A stretch of 64,000 bases of DNA from Coptis chinensis (lineage: Eukaryota > Streptophyta > Magnoliopsida > Ranunculales > Ranunculaceae): the NCBI GenBank assembly GCA_015680905.1, contig CM027380.1:50256001-50320000 (forward strand), in the 5' to 3' direction. This document shows positions 10,903 through 22,467 of this stretch, one piece after another. Position 1 is the first letter of the stretch, and every line of letters begins with the position of its first letter. The translations under genes were made by a program, and so were the position numbers. Under the pieces are notes generated by a model that saw only the letters and a program-made list of their open reading frames with translations, was not told the origin of the DNA and searched no databases.

Positions 10903-12427
10903 TGATAACCCGTAAAAACTAAACTAGATTACTCTAACTTCATTCTTACGGTATCAATTATTTATTTCCTACTCTCACATATATATATTCATGCAATATA
11001 TAGAGTACGGAATCGTTCCACTCTTAAACTAGCAAGACATAAGTGAATTCAATTAATCAAACCCAAGGAACAATGGTGAGAGTAATGTGTGATGTGAAAT
11101 TTCTATTCTACGATTATACGATGGATTCAAATAAATCTAAATTCACTAAACTAATAAAAATAGGGTTTCGATGGAAGAGAAAGTTATAAAGAAAAGTGAT
11201 CAATCCACCTAATAACTAGTTTCATGCAATAATCGAATTATTCAATGAAAAGATATTGTATTTAGGTTTTCACGGAACCATTTAACCTAAAGCCTCAATT
11301 TTTATCATCCCAAGCAATAACCTACAACTCTATAGTCATTATTACTAGCATGTAGGATTATTACAACCAAGTCTCTCGACTTAATTACAATAATCCCTAG
11401 TTTAATTTATCATATGCTTATTTTGGAAGTCATACAATAAACTAAACTCGTTGAAATACATACACAATTAAATAATTCTACTAAGCAATCTATTCCTCAT
11501 TAGGTTTCATAATCACTCCCTCTAATGGGGGGATTAGCCTAATATCATTGGATTAATTAAACTAAAATAATGAAAGAAAAACATAATGTAAATTAAACTA
11601 AACTTGATTAAACAAATATAACAAGTCATTATTGAATAAGTATTAAACTCTATTAATCTATTTGAACAATAATAATAATAATTCAAAATGAATTAAAACT
11701 AAAATTAAAACTAATTTAGAACTAAGATTATGAATAACTCCTTATCAAATTAAAACAAACTAATTAATTGAATGTAAAAAACTAGATCTAAAACAAGTTA
11801 TTGGAAATAATTAATGGAGCCTAACCTAATTTTCTAATCTAGATCTAAGTAATCCTCAGAGTTAAGTGTTCTCCATACAAATGGAGGAGACCATATCCAC
11901 TTTTTCGTGCATGGGCTGAGGAGCCATGTTTTGGGCCAGAAAATCGATCCCAAAACCCAATTTCTTCACTCCACAGAAGCCTTTTCAGCTAGATTTGACT
12001 TCCACGGACTTTTCGCCCACTTCTGCTTCTCTGATTTGGTCAAGTCTTAAACCATTGGAAATCTCTTTTCGAGCCAGTCGTTTTGAAATAAGGTAGGCCC
12101 AATTCCGAGGTTTGAGTCCAAAGATATGGTCTTTGGAAGTTCTGCTGACTTTTGTGCGCTGTTTCTACCCGCGTTGACTTTTCAGCTTTGACCGGGCTTT
12201 AAAAAGGCTTTTTCTCCTTGAATCTTGGTCTTTTATCATAGAACTTCTTAGCAACCAACCCTTGCTCCTTTATCTCGCAAAAGGGACGCATTTCTGCACA
12301 TATTCGACTTCAATGCCTGAAATACACAAAAGCACGATAACAGTACTAACTCTTACTTATTAATCACATAATTGGTCTAAAGCAATATTGTTAAACGGGT
12401 TAAAACTAGAGTTTTGGGCTCTTATCA
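10903..12427 (-). repeat. Solo LTR B (H-type family)
   Basis: A complete LTR of 1,525 bp on the minus strand, starting TGATAAGAGCC-like and ending GGTTATCA. It is flanked by the 5-bp duplication TAAAG (10898-10902 and 12428-12432). No primer site or internal region is attached, so it is a solo LTR left by LTR-LTR recombination. It matches the LTR of element H (52459-53827), for example at GAGTACGGAATCGTTCCACT near 11005, which H carries as its reverse complement near 53725. Confidence 0.9.
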
Positions 12428-12432
12428 TAAAG

Positions 12433-12668
12433 TCTACTATATTTACTCCTATCTACCTTCATTGCATTCAACACGACTGGTCCCCAGAGGTTGTAGAAGA
12501 GATCGAGCATGGTCTCGACGATGATGACACTCCACCTCCACCTTCATTAGACTACTTTGCTCCAGGAGCTCTGTCTTAGTTCATGTGTCCCTTGGATGCT
12601 TTAAGATTCATGCATGAGGGTTAGAGTCAACTATATCAGCAGTTGAGTACAATTTAGCAAGAGCAGCG
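12433..12668 (+). pseudogene. Element A env-like ORF, part 2 (broken)
   Basis: Continues the env-like frame after the TAAAG duplication with YLHCIQHDWSPEVVEEIEHG and an acidic and proline segment (LDDDDTPPPP). It stops at TAG 12577-12579, and a Q-rich stretch follows (QLYQQL, QEQR). The counterpart in H and D reads IYKECIQKTW or IYLDCIQETW. The frame is cut at 12668 by element C and resumes at 46391. Confidence 0.7.
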
Positions 12669-14334
12669 TGATAAGTGCTCAAAAAGTGCTATTTAACCCT
12701 CGATTATGCCTCTTGTTTAGCCATCTTAGTGGACTAATAATGTTTATAAGTTGTGTTTTAAGATTCTACAGGTAAAAAAGAGAGTTTTGTAGAATATTAG
12801 AGAAAATGGGGTAAAACGGAGCAATTCGGAGCATTAAGGATCACATGGGAAGCCCGTGGACAATCATGGAGAAGGCCAAGGAATTGGAGCTATTAAAGAT
12901 GTGACTTGGACCTATTTTAAAGCCTATTTGGAAGCCCAAGGCCAAATGATTCGTTGCTTGGACCAAAACCGGCAAAAGAGGATAGAAGGATGGAGCAAAA
13001 GAGGGAAAATAGACTTATGAGTCTGAGACTCATGGATCGTGAGTCTGGACTCAATGCTCGCGTCTGGGACGCATAGATCGTGAGTCCAGATGCATTTCTT
13101 GAGTCCGAGGCGATGGATAATGAGTCCGGCGCGCATGAATCGACATTGTAGCCAATTCCTTCTCGGTTTTGGAGACGAAGTTGGACTCACGAAAGAAGTC
13201 TATTTGTATTAGGAAACAAATGGCGGGTTTGGAATGCTTCTAGAGCTCATTGTAACCCCTATAAATAGAGGACATAAGTGCCTCATGTAATTTGCCAATT
13301 CACTTATATTCTTGTCTCGAACTTGAGGCGAGAGATTAATAATAAAAGATCGGTTTTAACTAGGTTGAGTCTTAATAAATTAGTCTTTCTAGTCTTATGT
13401 TCTTCGACTCTTCTTCTCGCTTCTTCTTGTTCTTCTTCTTTCTATATGGAAGGCTAATCTTCTCCTTCAAGGGAGGAGATGAAGTCGATGCTTAAGGTTT
13501 AATGATTCTTTTGGTTTATGGTGTTCTTCATCGGGTTAGTTCTTTATGTTTTTAGTTATTAGTTCCATTGCCCTTTTGGGGATGGAAGTATAGATTAAGG
13601 TTTTTATTTATTACAATTGAATATCATGCTAGTTTAGGGTTTTATTTATTGCAATTGAATATTTGCTAGTAACATGCTTTTATTTATTGCAATTGAATAT
13701 AATGCTAGAATAGAGTTTTATTTATTGTAATTGAATATTATACTATTATTCTCTACTTTTCTTCTAATTGTGTAGTGTTTAGAGTAAGGGAAGTATTCCT
13801 TGTGTTTGCCTTAGATGGTGATTCATTGAATAGCTGCCCAAGCTCACATAAAAGGAAAGAAGATACTAGTAATATGAACATAGGAACAACCTTAAGTAGA
13901 GTTAATTGTTAACGATGTTTCATCCAAGAGGGCATCGGCACTCGCTCGATTGCCTGATTGTAGTCTACTTGGAGAACAACATGAAGCAAAAGGTCATTGA
14001 ATCAAAAGCATTGGTAGATTTGAATCTCTTGAATCTATCTCTCTCATATTCTCTCCTTATTTCCAATTCTTAGCTTTAGTATAAGTTTAGTTAGTTTAGT
14101 TTAGTTTAGCATTAGAATCTACAATATCTATAATCATAGTTTTTAATCCCTCAAACCCCCTTTCCTGTCCTGTCCTTCATATAAACATACACTTAAAAGT
14201 GGAACGATACCCTACTCATCCTTTACTTATTGAGGGATAATTAGGTTTTGATACGCTTCTTTTGTTCAACGACCATCATCTATCTACATCATCCATATAC
14301 ACCATCTACATACACCAAAAAGAGGCGAGTGTCA
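12669..14334 (+). repeat. Element C 5' LTR
   Basis: 1,666 bp, TGATAAGTGCTC to GAGTGTCA, followed by AA and the primer site. It contains a TATA box at 13260. It also holds three degenerate 41-bp tandem copies built on GGATCGTGAGTC (about 13019-13142) and four copies of a roughly 37-41 bp unit TTTATTTATTGCAATTGAAT (about 13600-13745). Confidence 0.92.
13260..13267 (+). promoter_or_regulatory. Putative TATA box in element C LTR
   Basis: TATAAATA lies inside CCCCTATAAATAGAGG, a plant-like core promoter, and is preserved in the 3' LTR at 45332. It would start retrotransposon RNA inside the LTR. Confidence 0.6.
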
Positions 14335-14336
14335 AA

Positions 14337-14349
14337 TGGCGCCGCTGCC
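14337..14349 (+). other. Primer-binding site of element C
   Basis: TGGCGCCGCTGCC lies two bases after the LTR end. It is complementary to the 3' end of plant tRNA-Asp (GGCAACGGCGCCA) except at one position. Confidence 0.85.
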
Positions 14350-14973
14350 GATTTAAGTTGTTTATGTTTAAGGTTTTCTTTCAAGATTAGAACTTTGGAT
14401 ATTGAGGCAATTTAGTTGCATCATCCAACCTTTTGAGAAAGAGAGAAGCTTGAAGGACATCTTGAAGACAAGATCTACCATCCAGGTTAGTCGAATCTTC
14501 ATTCTTTTTATTGCTTTCTTAGAATAGTTGCATCATAGTTTAGTTTATTGCTTTCTAGTATAATTGCATTTAGGATCTTTTCAACAATTGAAGTTGTAAG
14601 CCAACACAGCAAAATATTAAACTCTAGTGTTTCTTATCTGAATCTTGACAAACGGACTATCGTCTGTGGGACGTGGTACTTAAGCAATCCAAGTGATTCA
14701 CCATAACCCTAGAAGAGACAACTTTAGACAACGGGTGAGATACTAGCTGCAAAGCCCAACCCAGTTGAAGGAAAGTAGTTTTGCATATTAGTATAATTTA
14801 GAATAGTTGCATATTAGTTTAATTGCATTCAAGCATAGTAGGATAGTTTTTCGTCATTTTCGCATAGCATTTTCTAGTGTATGCACTGTCGTCCATATCA
14901 TCGTCTGGTAAGAACACAACAGTAGACAAGGTTTAACAACCGACTCACAAGAATACTAGACGAGATTGAAACA
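14350..14973 (+). other. Element C leader
   Basis: Non-coding 5' leader between primer site and gag. AT-rich, with no ORF of note and no repeats beyond short T-rich runs. Confidence 0.6.
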
Positions 14974-16300
14974 ATGGCCGCAAGCAATGATGGAGGTGTT
15001 ATGAATCCAAATAATTCTGAAGCTATCCCACCCATGCAAGCACAACAGAGGAAGAAGTTGAGCGATTTTTATTCGCCAATCATTGGAAACCCACCCAGCA
15101 GTATTGTTTTTCCAGATACAGAAGCTAACCAGTTTGAACTTAGAGCATCAGTAATCTCTATGCTTCCAAAGTTTAATGGTTTAGACAATGTTCAGCCATA
15201 TGTTCACATGAACAAATTTCTATCAGTCCTCAGAACTTTCAAGAACCAGAATATCAAAGATGAGAGTATCATGTTGATTCTTTTTCCGCTCTCACTAGAA
15301 GGTAAAGCATCTGAATGGTTAACTACACAGCCGATCAATTCAATAGACAACTAGGAGAAGTTGAGAACAAAGTTTATGAACAAGTTCTACCCACCCCAGA
15401 AGACAGATGCTATGCAACAAGCTATCAGCAATTTCAAAGGAAAAGTGACTGAAGAATATCATCAAAGCTGGGAGAAATTCAATAATCTACTAGTCTCATG
15501 TCCACATCATGGATACGACAAGAGCACACTGGCTCATTTTTTCTATCGAGGACTCTCGATGATGAACAAGCAGATGATACAGTTAATGCACAAAGGCAAG
15601 TTTACATCAATGGATGGAGAGGAAGTTTACAACTTTCTCGAGAATTTAGCTGAAGAAACACAACAATGGACTACTAGCAACGAGGATGTCGCTAGCATGG
15701 AGGGGGAGCCAAAGCAATTTGGTTACCAAGCACATGAACAATCATATCAAGAACTGAAGTCTACATTGGCCAGCCTGGCCACCAGCATTGAAACTCTAAG
15801 TAAGAAATTTAATCAGTTCTCTATGAATCCCTCCAAGTTCAACAAGTCTCAAGATAAATCTCTCCCAGTCATGCAAGCTAGCCAATACTGTGAAGTTTGT
15901 TCAGACACTTCCCATGCAACTCTAGAATGTCCTGGTTACTATCAACATGCATTAGTTGGAGAGTACAATATAAACTCATTTCAGAGGCCCAACAAAGGTG
16001 GTAATAACTTTCAAGGTAATTATTGGAGACAGAATGCTGGACCCCTAGGTTCTCAAGATCAAAGTTATATTCCACAGACAAGTCAAGTTTCACAGTTGGT
16101 CCCTCAACAACAATTATACTCTCAACAAAATTCCAATACAAGTGGAGAGTTAGTGCCTGATCCTAGGAGAAATTATGCCACTTTTCGACAACCCGAGAAT
16201 GCAATTACTTTGCTATCACAGAAAAATCAAAAGTTTGAAAGTGTTCTAGAGCTTCTTGCACAGTCTCAGCTCAATCTCCAGCAATCTCAGGCAAGTCAAT
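14974..16300 (+). pseudogene. gag: Element C gag (one in-frame stop, split by element D)
   Basis: Gag polyprotein start. The ATG at 14974 begins MAASNDGG in good context and opens a frame that continues past one TAG (15352-15354). Residues about 60-240 are the retrotransposon gag core (GKASEWLTTQ, MNKFYPPQKTDAM, WEKFNNLLVSCPHH, HFFYRGL). The zinc knuckle CEVCSDTSHATLEC (CX2CX4HX4C) is intact at about 15892-15933. A Q/N-rich tail follows. The frame is cut at 16300 by element D and resumes in phase at 41168. It is far from the gag proteins of A, E, F and H but has the same domain order. Confidence 0.85.
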
Positions 16301-17773
16301 TGATAATTATAAAAATTGAATAGTTTACCTACTAAATGAACGATGAAACTCAAAACGTAAGTAAACTAAAACTTTTCTTACGTGTCTATATTTATCAAAG
16401 TTTCTACTCTCAATTTTATCGAAATAGAGTGGAGTAACAAATTCGTTCCACTCCTAGTTCTCTAGCATGGAATGTTTTATAATCTAATTAATCGGTCTTA
16501 AGTCTAATGAGAGCTTTACGAAGGGTGTTATACTACGATACAATATGAAATTGATTATGTTGAATTTAACTACGAATGCTATGGAAATATGATTGTTTTT
16601 GAATCTAGATAAAGGATTAGAGGGGACTTGAATCCACCTCGAATCCAACTTAATAACCTAGCATAGATTCTTGTATCTCGATTCTTATGTTCTTACGGCA
16701 AGAAATTCGAGTTCTAATCCCCAGTGTTCTTGGCATTTCTACCAAATACTAACTAGCATGTGAGGTCGTCCACCCATTCTCATGGCGAATCACGACCTTC
16801 TAGAGTGGAATAGATTCTACAATGCCTCTACACTATACCACTAAGTTTTCATCAAAGCTTCATCAACCCCTCTAATGGAGGTTTTAGCCTTGAGTCATCA
16901 AACCATCATTTCCCATTGAATTATAATTACACATCATATTAAAATTCTTAACTAAATTAACTAACAATGTTTCAATCTACTTAAACTACGAAATGATAAT
17001 CGACAAGAATTAAAACTAGGTCTATAAATCGAAATAACAAAATTCGAAATTGACAAAATAACTATTTTATTTATCTAATCAATCAAGAACAATGATTCAA
17101 ACACTTAATCTAAAACAAGAATTGAAAATGGAACTTAAACTTAATTACTCTACTGAAAACTAGATCTAGAATTCTATATAGTTTTAGGTCTAACTAGCTA
17201 CCATTAACAAAGAGTTAAGCTTTGGTTTTTATACTTTCAGATCCAAAAATCGTGCATGGGCTTGGAGCCATGTTTTGGGCCAGAGAATCAGGCCCAAAAC
17301 CCAATTCTTTCAGTCCAAAAAGGCCTCTTTAGCTGCAGTTGGCTTCAACAGACTTTTCGTCCACTTCTGCTCTTCTGATTGGATCAAGGCTTAGACCATT
17401 GGAAAGCTCTTTCCGAGTCGGTCGTTTTGACATAAGGTAGGCCCCATTACAAGGTCTGAGTCCAAAGATACGGCCTTCGGAAGTTCTCACGACTTGTGTC
17501 TTCAGCTACGCCCAAGCGTCGACTTTTCAGCTTTTGACCGGGCTTTAGAAAGGCTTTGTCTTCTTGAATCTTGGCCTTTAATCATGGAACTCCTTAGTAA
17601 CCGACCTTTGCTCCTTTATCTCGCTAAAGTGGCACATTTCTGCACATAATGGACTTTGAAACCTGAAATGCATAAAAACACGTAATCAGTGTTAACTCTT
17701 AATTATTACTCACATAATTGGTCTAAAAGTATGACTGTTACAGGGTTAAAACTACAGTTTTGGGCTCTTATCA
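16301..17773 (-). repeat. Element D 3' LTR
   Basis: 1,473 bp. On the minus strand it runs TGATAAGAGCCCAAAAC to TATAATTATCA. It is preceded on the minus strand by the polypurine tract and hairpin at 17774-17812. Confidence 0.93.
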
Positions 17774-17812
17774 AACCACCCATAAACAGCATTTTGCTTG
17801 TCCTCAAGCAAA
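17774..17812 (-). other. Element D terminal polypurine tract with upstream hairpin
   Basis: On the minus strand a perfect 8-bp hairpin TTTGCTTG / CAAGCAAA with loop AGGA (17793-17812) is followed by a degenerate tract GGGTGGTTT directly at the LTR. The tract would prime plus-strand DNA. The same arrangement is present in E at 29228 and 38018. Confidence 0.75.
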
Positions 17813-19597
17813 GATGAGAAATTAGAATAAGTGACCAAAAAATGGAGTTCTAACTACTCTCGTTTCGTTGAGTGCGATTGCATTGACCATATGCAACAAG
17901 GCCTTAAACCACTAGGAATTCCCTAGTGGACGAGTTATAGCCTCGTGAGAGTTTTCCAGTGAAGGTACTCACAAACTTCAACTATACTACAACGACTAAG
18001 AAATAAAACTATTGTTTCCTCATTCATGTCCCAACTATCTATATATCTCACTAGCAAATGAATAAGAATAACCAAGTCAAAAACCTAAGCTAATATATGC
18101 ATAATAACCAATTATTAATGATACAAATATATATACTATGAGTAATACTATGAAATGCCTAGCGTGTTCGTTTAAAAACTTCGAATAGCGTCCTTAAGTA
18201 GGTCCTCACATAAATGTCAAGACAAAACCACTCTGATTTTTCCTCAAGTTTAATTTACTCCGGTAAATAAGGGCACACTTTACCTTACAATCTCAATGAC
18301 AAACAAGGAAGCCGGAGTCGATCAAACACATCCGCCACTTACTATCACACTAACCTATTCCTAATTGAGCTAGAGGTCTTTATTAGGTGTCATGGGGATT
18401 AGGAGATGGTTTAAGAAGGAAGGAAATGGATATTCAAAAGGACAAGTCCGAGATAATAGAGTCTTCATATTATGTAACTTAGAGAAAACCTTGTTATTTT
18501 CTTTCCTCGCTTCTATACTTTGTTTCCATCCTTAGCCATATTTTTCTTTTTTTTTTTCTTTGGCTTTTGACTCCTTTTATTCTATTTTTTTTGGAGTTTT
18601 ATTTATTTCTATATATATTTTTTTCTTTTCCTTGGATGGAAACTTCTTTTCTTTTCCTCACAACTAAATAATTTTTGTTTACACGGTTTTCTCTTCTTCT
18701 TTCTTCACTCATTCTATTCTCGACTTATTCTAGATTAGGTATGTTGAAGTTTTTATTTTGTTTTGTTTTTGTAACAGGGTAAAGGAATTGTGGTTTATGG
18801 AAGGCTAAAGAAAGGCTCGGAGGGGGCTTAATTAGCGGAAAATAATTCATAGGTTTGAATTTACTGGCTATATCGATCCAAAGAGGGCCTAAATTCTCGC
18901 TTTTAGGATATGACATAGTGATCAAGCAAGTGGGCGTGTGATTTCTCTATTAAGTAATATACTTCTCCCTTGTGTCATTTCTCAAATGTTTCTTCATATA
19001 AGGCTTTTAGGCTATATTCTCACAGGATTTGTAGAATAAGTACTCTAGCCTAGATTGCGAAACTTATCGCTAACAATCATAGATACTCATGTAATATATT
19101 TATAGATAGATGCAAAGATTATTACCTACATATTAACCTAAGTTCCTAACAATTATTCTGATGCAAAAGCTACGTGAGACTTCTAGATTGTTAAGAGCAT
19201 AGAGAAAGAAAACAATACCAATATTCCTAAGTGTATAACATAAACTTATTTATTTATATTTTTAAAATTTTTAACTTGAAAACAAATGCATATTATACAT
19301 ATCTATATCCTAACAGATGCCTTAATTACACATGTTTCTATGCCCCCCCCCCCCCAAACTAGAAGCATGCTTTGTCCTCAAAGCATTTAAATAAAAAGGG
19401 TAGAAAAATACCATGGAAATGCGTGAAATTCTGGAACATCTGCAAAACAAGGTTAGAACATACTAATATAGGAAATAAAAAAAAAAAAAAACTGACGCAA
19501 CTCTATAAGAGTTCTACCCATTATGGGGTTAACAGAATTAAATTGCTTGGGACATAAGCAGACAATAACAAAACTAAAACCTTACCTTATCTCCCGC
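17813..19597 (-). other. Element D 3' non-coding region
   Basis: No gene. On the minus strand it starts after ORF2 and contains the ORF2-end module: hairpin ATGCTTTG / CAAAGCAT with loop AGGA at 19367-19386, then a 13-base G tract (C run at 19343-19355). It then runs through AT-rich sequence to a conserved block of hairpins at 17867-17960. The two E copies (27219-29266 and 36216-38054) are homologous along their whole length. T-rich and A-rich runs lie at 18540-18640. Confidence 0.7.
17867..17960 (-). ncRNA. Conserved three-hairpin block near the 3' LTR (element D copy)
   Basis: On the minus strand three stems follow one another: ACGAG / CTCGT, then CCACTAGG / CCTAGTGG with loop GAATT, then TTGCAT / ATGCAA. 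The block is present in both E copies, and the first stem and the flanks are also in the distant element C. It is proposed as a structured RNA part of the transcript, not as an independent RNA gene. Confidence 0.45.
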
Positions 19598-20514
19598 TTA
19601 AGCATCATCCTCCTCATTAAAGAGATGAGGTTCCTTCGCGATCCCCGCCACCATTATAACTTACCAAGCTTGCCGCCATTTATCATCTACTAATGCTAAC
19701 CTGTTAAAGTGTTATTATGTCCGATGGGATGTAATGGGGCGACCAAATGAGGCTGCACCGCCATCCCGCTAAGTCATTATTCGCAAATGAGCTTAAGCAC
19801 CCCATTGGTGGGTCTCATGACTTCAACCCTTTTCCAATCTGTGAATTGTGCACGTAATACAGGTAAACAACTACGATGATGCGACTTACCAACACGTGCA
19901 TAAGAAGATACTTACGCCTCATGGTTTGGGCTCTCTTAAGACTAGCGACTAAAACTTCGAAATGTCATATCGGCGACGCCCCTCGCCTAAAGCGAGGAAA
20001 ATGTCACCAGCGATTATTATTTGCGTAAAATGAACTGCCATTCCCCAAAATATTCATCGGGATGAATAACATGGTGGTTCCTACGTTTAGGAAAGGCTAC
20101 CAAGGGCAATGCTATATCGCCCTGGTCCATTACTCGAAATACCCCTCCCCATAATACTCATGGAAATATGTATAATCATAAAGATATGCATTATCGGTCA
20201 TATATGCCCATGTGTGAACGAGGATCGGTATTGGTAATCCCGAAACTAAAGCGACCACATGTTTATTGAATTTATGTGTCGTGGTCATCGACTACTGACG
20301 GAGAATTCTTGTTCTCCATCCCGATTACAATAGAATTTAACGTGGTCGTAGAAATAAGCGATAAAGTCGTGGTGAATATGAATCGCCATCACTTACCGAT
20401 GGATGACGCCATCCTAATCAGGGATCCCGTAGTCGTCGAACCAATGTCCATAGGTCTCCGGTTCCCCAACACGCCTTCGAAAGATTGTTCAGGTATGACT
20501 ATAGGAGATGTCAT
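19598..20514 (-). pseudogene. Element D ORF2, downstream of the env-like ORF (broken)
   Basis: On the minus strand ATG at 20514 (GAGATGACAT) begins MTSPIVIPEQSFEG, matching the ORF2 start in E (MTCPTLIPEQSFEDLF at 26292) and H (62931). Stops appear after about 80 codons and repeatedly later. Scattered matches continue to the end (DDKWRQAW, AKEPHLFNEEDD, stop TAA 19598-19600). The function is unknown; position and length recall the env-like or ORF-1-like proteins of Athila elements. Confidence 0.65.
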
Positions 20515-21325
20515 CTCAACGACTCCTTGAACAGTTCCAAAAATCCTAGAATGACCCTCAAAAAATTGGAATTTCCGTGTTCATAGATGGCAGGGTGCGG
20601 GTGCGCTCAGTTTGGGCGCAGGTCGCGCTCGTGGGTTTTTAGGATTATAGAGTTTGGGCGCGGGTCGCGCTCTGAGTTTTTAGAATTACAGAGTTTGGGC
20701 ACGGGTCGTGCTTAAGGAGGGCGCGGGTCGCGCTCTGACTAAACTTTGTGAAAGTGTATAGTATGCGCAGGGCGGCCTCCGACGAAGGCAGCAGCTTCGT
20801 AAGGCCTTTGAAAACGAGGAGTTTAGAGGAAAAAGAAGGAAAAACTTGGAGTGAAAGGTAAGGGATGATGGTGGGGTGTAGTGTGGTTTGTTAGTGTAGA
20901 ATGAAGGGGGTTTAAATAGGTTTTGTGCTTCAAAAACGAATCGGCAAGTTGCCAAATTGTTTAAAGGCAATTTCCGGAAATAGAAAGATTCCAAACCCGA
21001 AAACGGAAACAAACCATCTTCTTGATTTTCTAAAAATCCTGGTATCTTTTATACTGGATTTAGAATAGTAACTTCTAAACTCTCCTACATTTCATGCTAC
21101 CACCACACAATTCATAGATATGCCGATATCGGCCAAATTCTCAACCTTTCCTCCAAGACAAATTTACAGCAGATGGTCATATAACGAATTATATTAAAGT
21201 TAAATTTAAAACCACACAACATAAAACAAACACCTTAATATTTAAATTTAACAACTGAATTAAAATCCAACTAATAAAACAAAATTATGAAATAACAGCG
21301 AACACAACTGACGGTGAACACCTAG
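20515..21325 (-). other. Spacer between env-like ORF and ORF2 of element D, with GC-rich tandem repeat
   Basis: Non-coding. At 20585-20755 there are about four degenerate copies of a roughly 40-50 bp unit with the core GGGCGCGGGTCGCGCTC, in an otherwise AT-rich spacer. Related GC-rich motifs lie before ORF2 in H (62740-62870) and E (26150-26230), and before gag in E (30890) and H (53990). The rest is featureless AT-rich sequence homologous to 62281-62740. Confidence 0.6.
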
Positions 21326-22467
21326 TTATGTGATGAAGATGGACCCTGAGATGGAGATTGGCTTGAACCATCTGTCCTTCGGCGACGACGCTCATGCTTG
21401 TCGAACTCGGCTGAAACAGAGTCCTGCACGGGTGGCATGCGTCGTAGCATCTCTATTCGAACAAGCTACCGTGCTTCTATCTCATCCGAAGTATCGCATC
21501 GGGCTTGTTGATGCTGGTGGATAGTCTCCATGTTAGACAGGATATCGTCCTGAACCCCTTCGAGCATTTCAAGTCTCATCTGAAGTTTCGTTTGCTTCTT
21601 TCGAACTACAATCTGTCTATCTCGGATATTTTCACAAATACCATAAACGCAACGCAAGGCAGTTTGCAACACTTGCATGCGTTCTAAATTAGAACTACAA
21701 TTATCTAATGCATCGTCATCCAGACATGTCATATCCTCCCTTTCATCCTCCGACTCAACCATTTTTTCTTGGATAACGCCAAGTCTCTTGGATGCAATCC
21801 AGATAGATACTTGCATTAGAATGCAATTTGATCTTAATAGGAGTAGATCTTGCGGCGGCTCTAAAGGAGAGCATGATCTTAGTGATCAATACGGGAAGAG
21901 GCGCCAAGCTCTTCCCCACTCCTCGAATCATATTAAACATTAAATCGAGGATGCAGAAATTATACTTATTTGTTTGCAAAATCCAGAGAACGTCACGGAC
22001 ATTGCAGGCCGATATCAATCGACTTTGTCTTTCCCGGGGCGTTCCCACCAATCCACCGAGCTACTGCCCGGTTGATTGGTTCTCGGGATGATCGGCGGGA
22101 CGAATGAGATGTCGGATTGTATTCACCCTCCACGATAGTATCCTTCATCAAAGCAGGAACTCCAAAGATAATCGATTCCTGAATTGTCGCTACCAGGTTG
22201 CTTTCAAAGCCGTAATTCCTAATAGTTCACCAACAACCGCCTCAAGTTACTTCCTCCTCGTTCCTCGCTACCTTTATGAAAATCCTATCCCCTCCAATTC
22301 TCGCTTCTTATAAAACTGTTCTACCAAATCATAGTGATAGAACTCCTCGGTCCGAAAGTTACATCCGTTCTAATGCCTCCTAATCATCTCTCAAGGTGTC
22401 AGAAATGGCGCTGGTCGCTTTCGGAAGCAAACGCGCGTGCTCGCAAAATTCTTCGTCAGAGTGCCAT
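21326..22467 (-). pseudogene. Element D env-like ORF (broken)
   Basis: On the minus strand it begins at ATG 22467 (MAL, stop, RRILR), equal to the start in H (MALRRRILPEN at 61049) and E (MAQQRRILREQ at 35536). Longest open parts are 22051-21755 (LWILQTNKYNFC, then LPVLITKIMLSFRA) and 21816-21466. The latter encodes a coiled coil (NLERMQVLQTALR, KKQTKLQMRLEMLEGVQDDI). It ends at TAA 21326-21328 after a basic tail. The coiled coil and basic C-terminus are shared with H. An env-like role is inferred only from position. Confidence 0.7.

Larger units (their letters stand above)
1662..12668 (+). mobile_element. Element A: old Athila-like retrotransposon, major part
   Basis: Plus-strand remnants occur in the order gag, end of integrase, post-pol spacer, env-like ORF, with the last piece displaced to 46386-46527 by the insertion of C. 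A's gag is closely related to that of element F. Insertions within it are the CACTA element (2600-7603), solo LTR B (10903-12427) and C (from 12669). Protease, RT, RNase H and most of integrase are missing. A's own LTRs are not recognised in the window. Confidence 0.7.

Noticed and set aside
13600..13745. Regularly spaced repeats resembling a CRISPR array
   Set aside because: Degenerate AT-rich direct repeats with no unique spacers, duplicated in both LTRs of a plant retrotransposon.
15878..16141. Minus-strand 87-codon ORF inside C's gag
   Set aside because: Shadow of the gag frame, which carries the zinc knuckle on the plus strand.
18540..18640. T-rich tract as a terminator or promoter
   Set aside because: Low-complexity part of the 3' region, variable between copies; no support for a separate transcript.
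20686..21012. Minus-strand 108-codon ORF near the GC-rich repeat of D
   Set aside because: It crosses the repeat array and AT-rich spacer and is not kept in the matching region of H.
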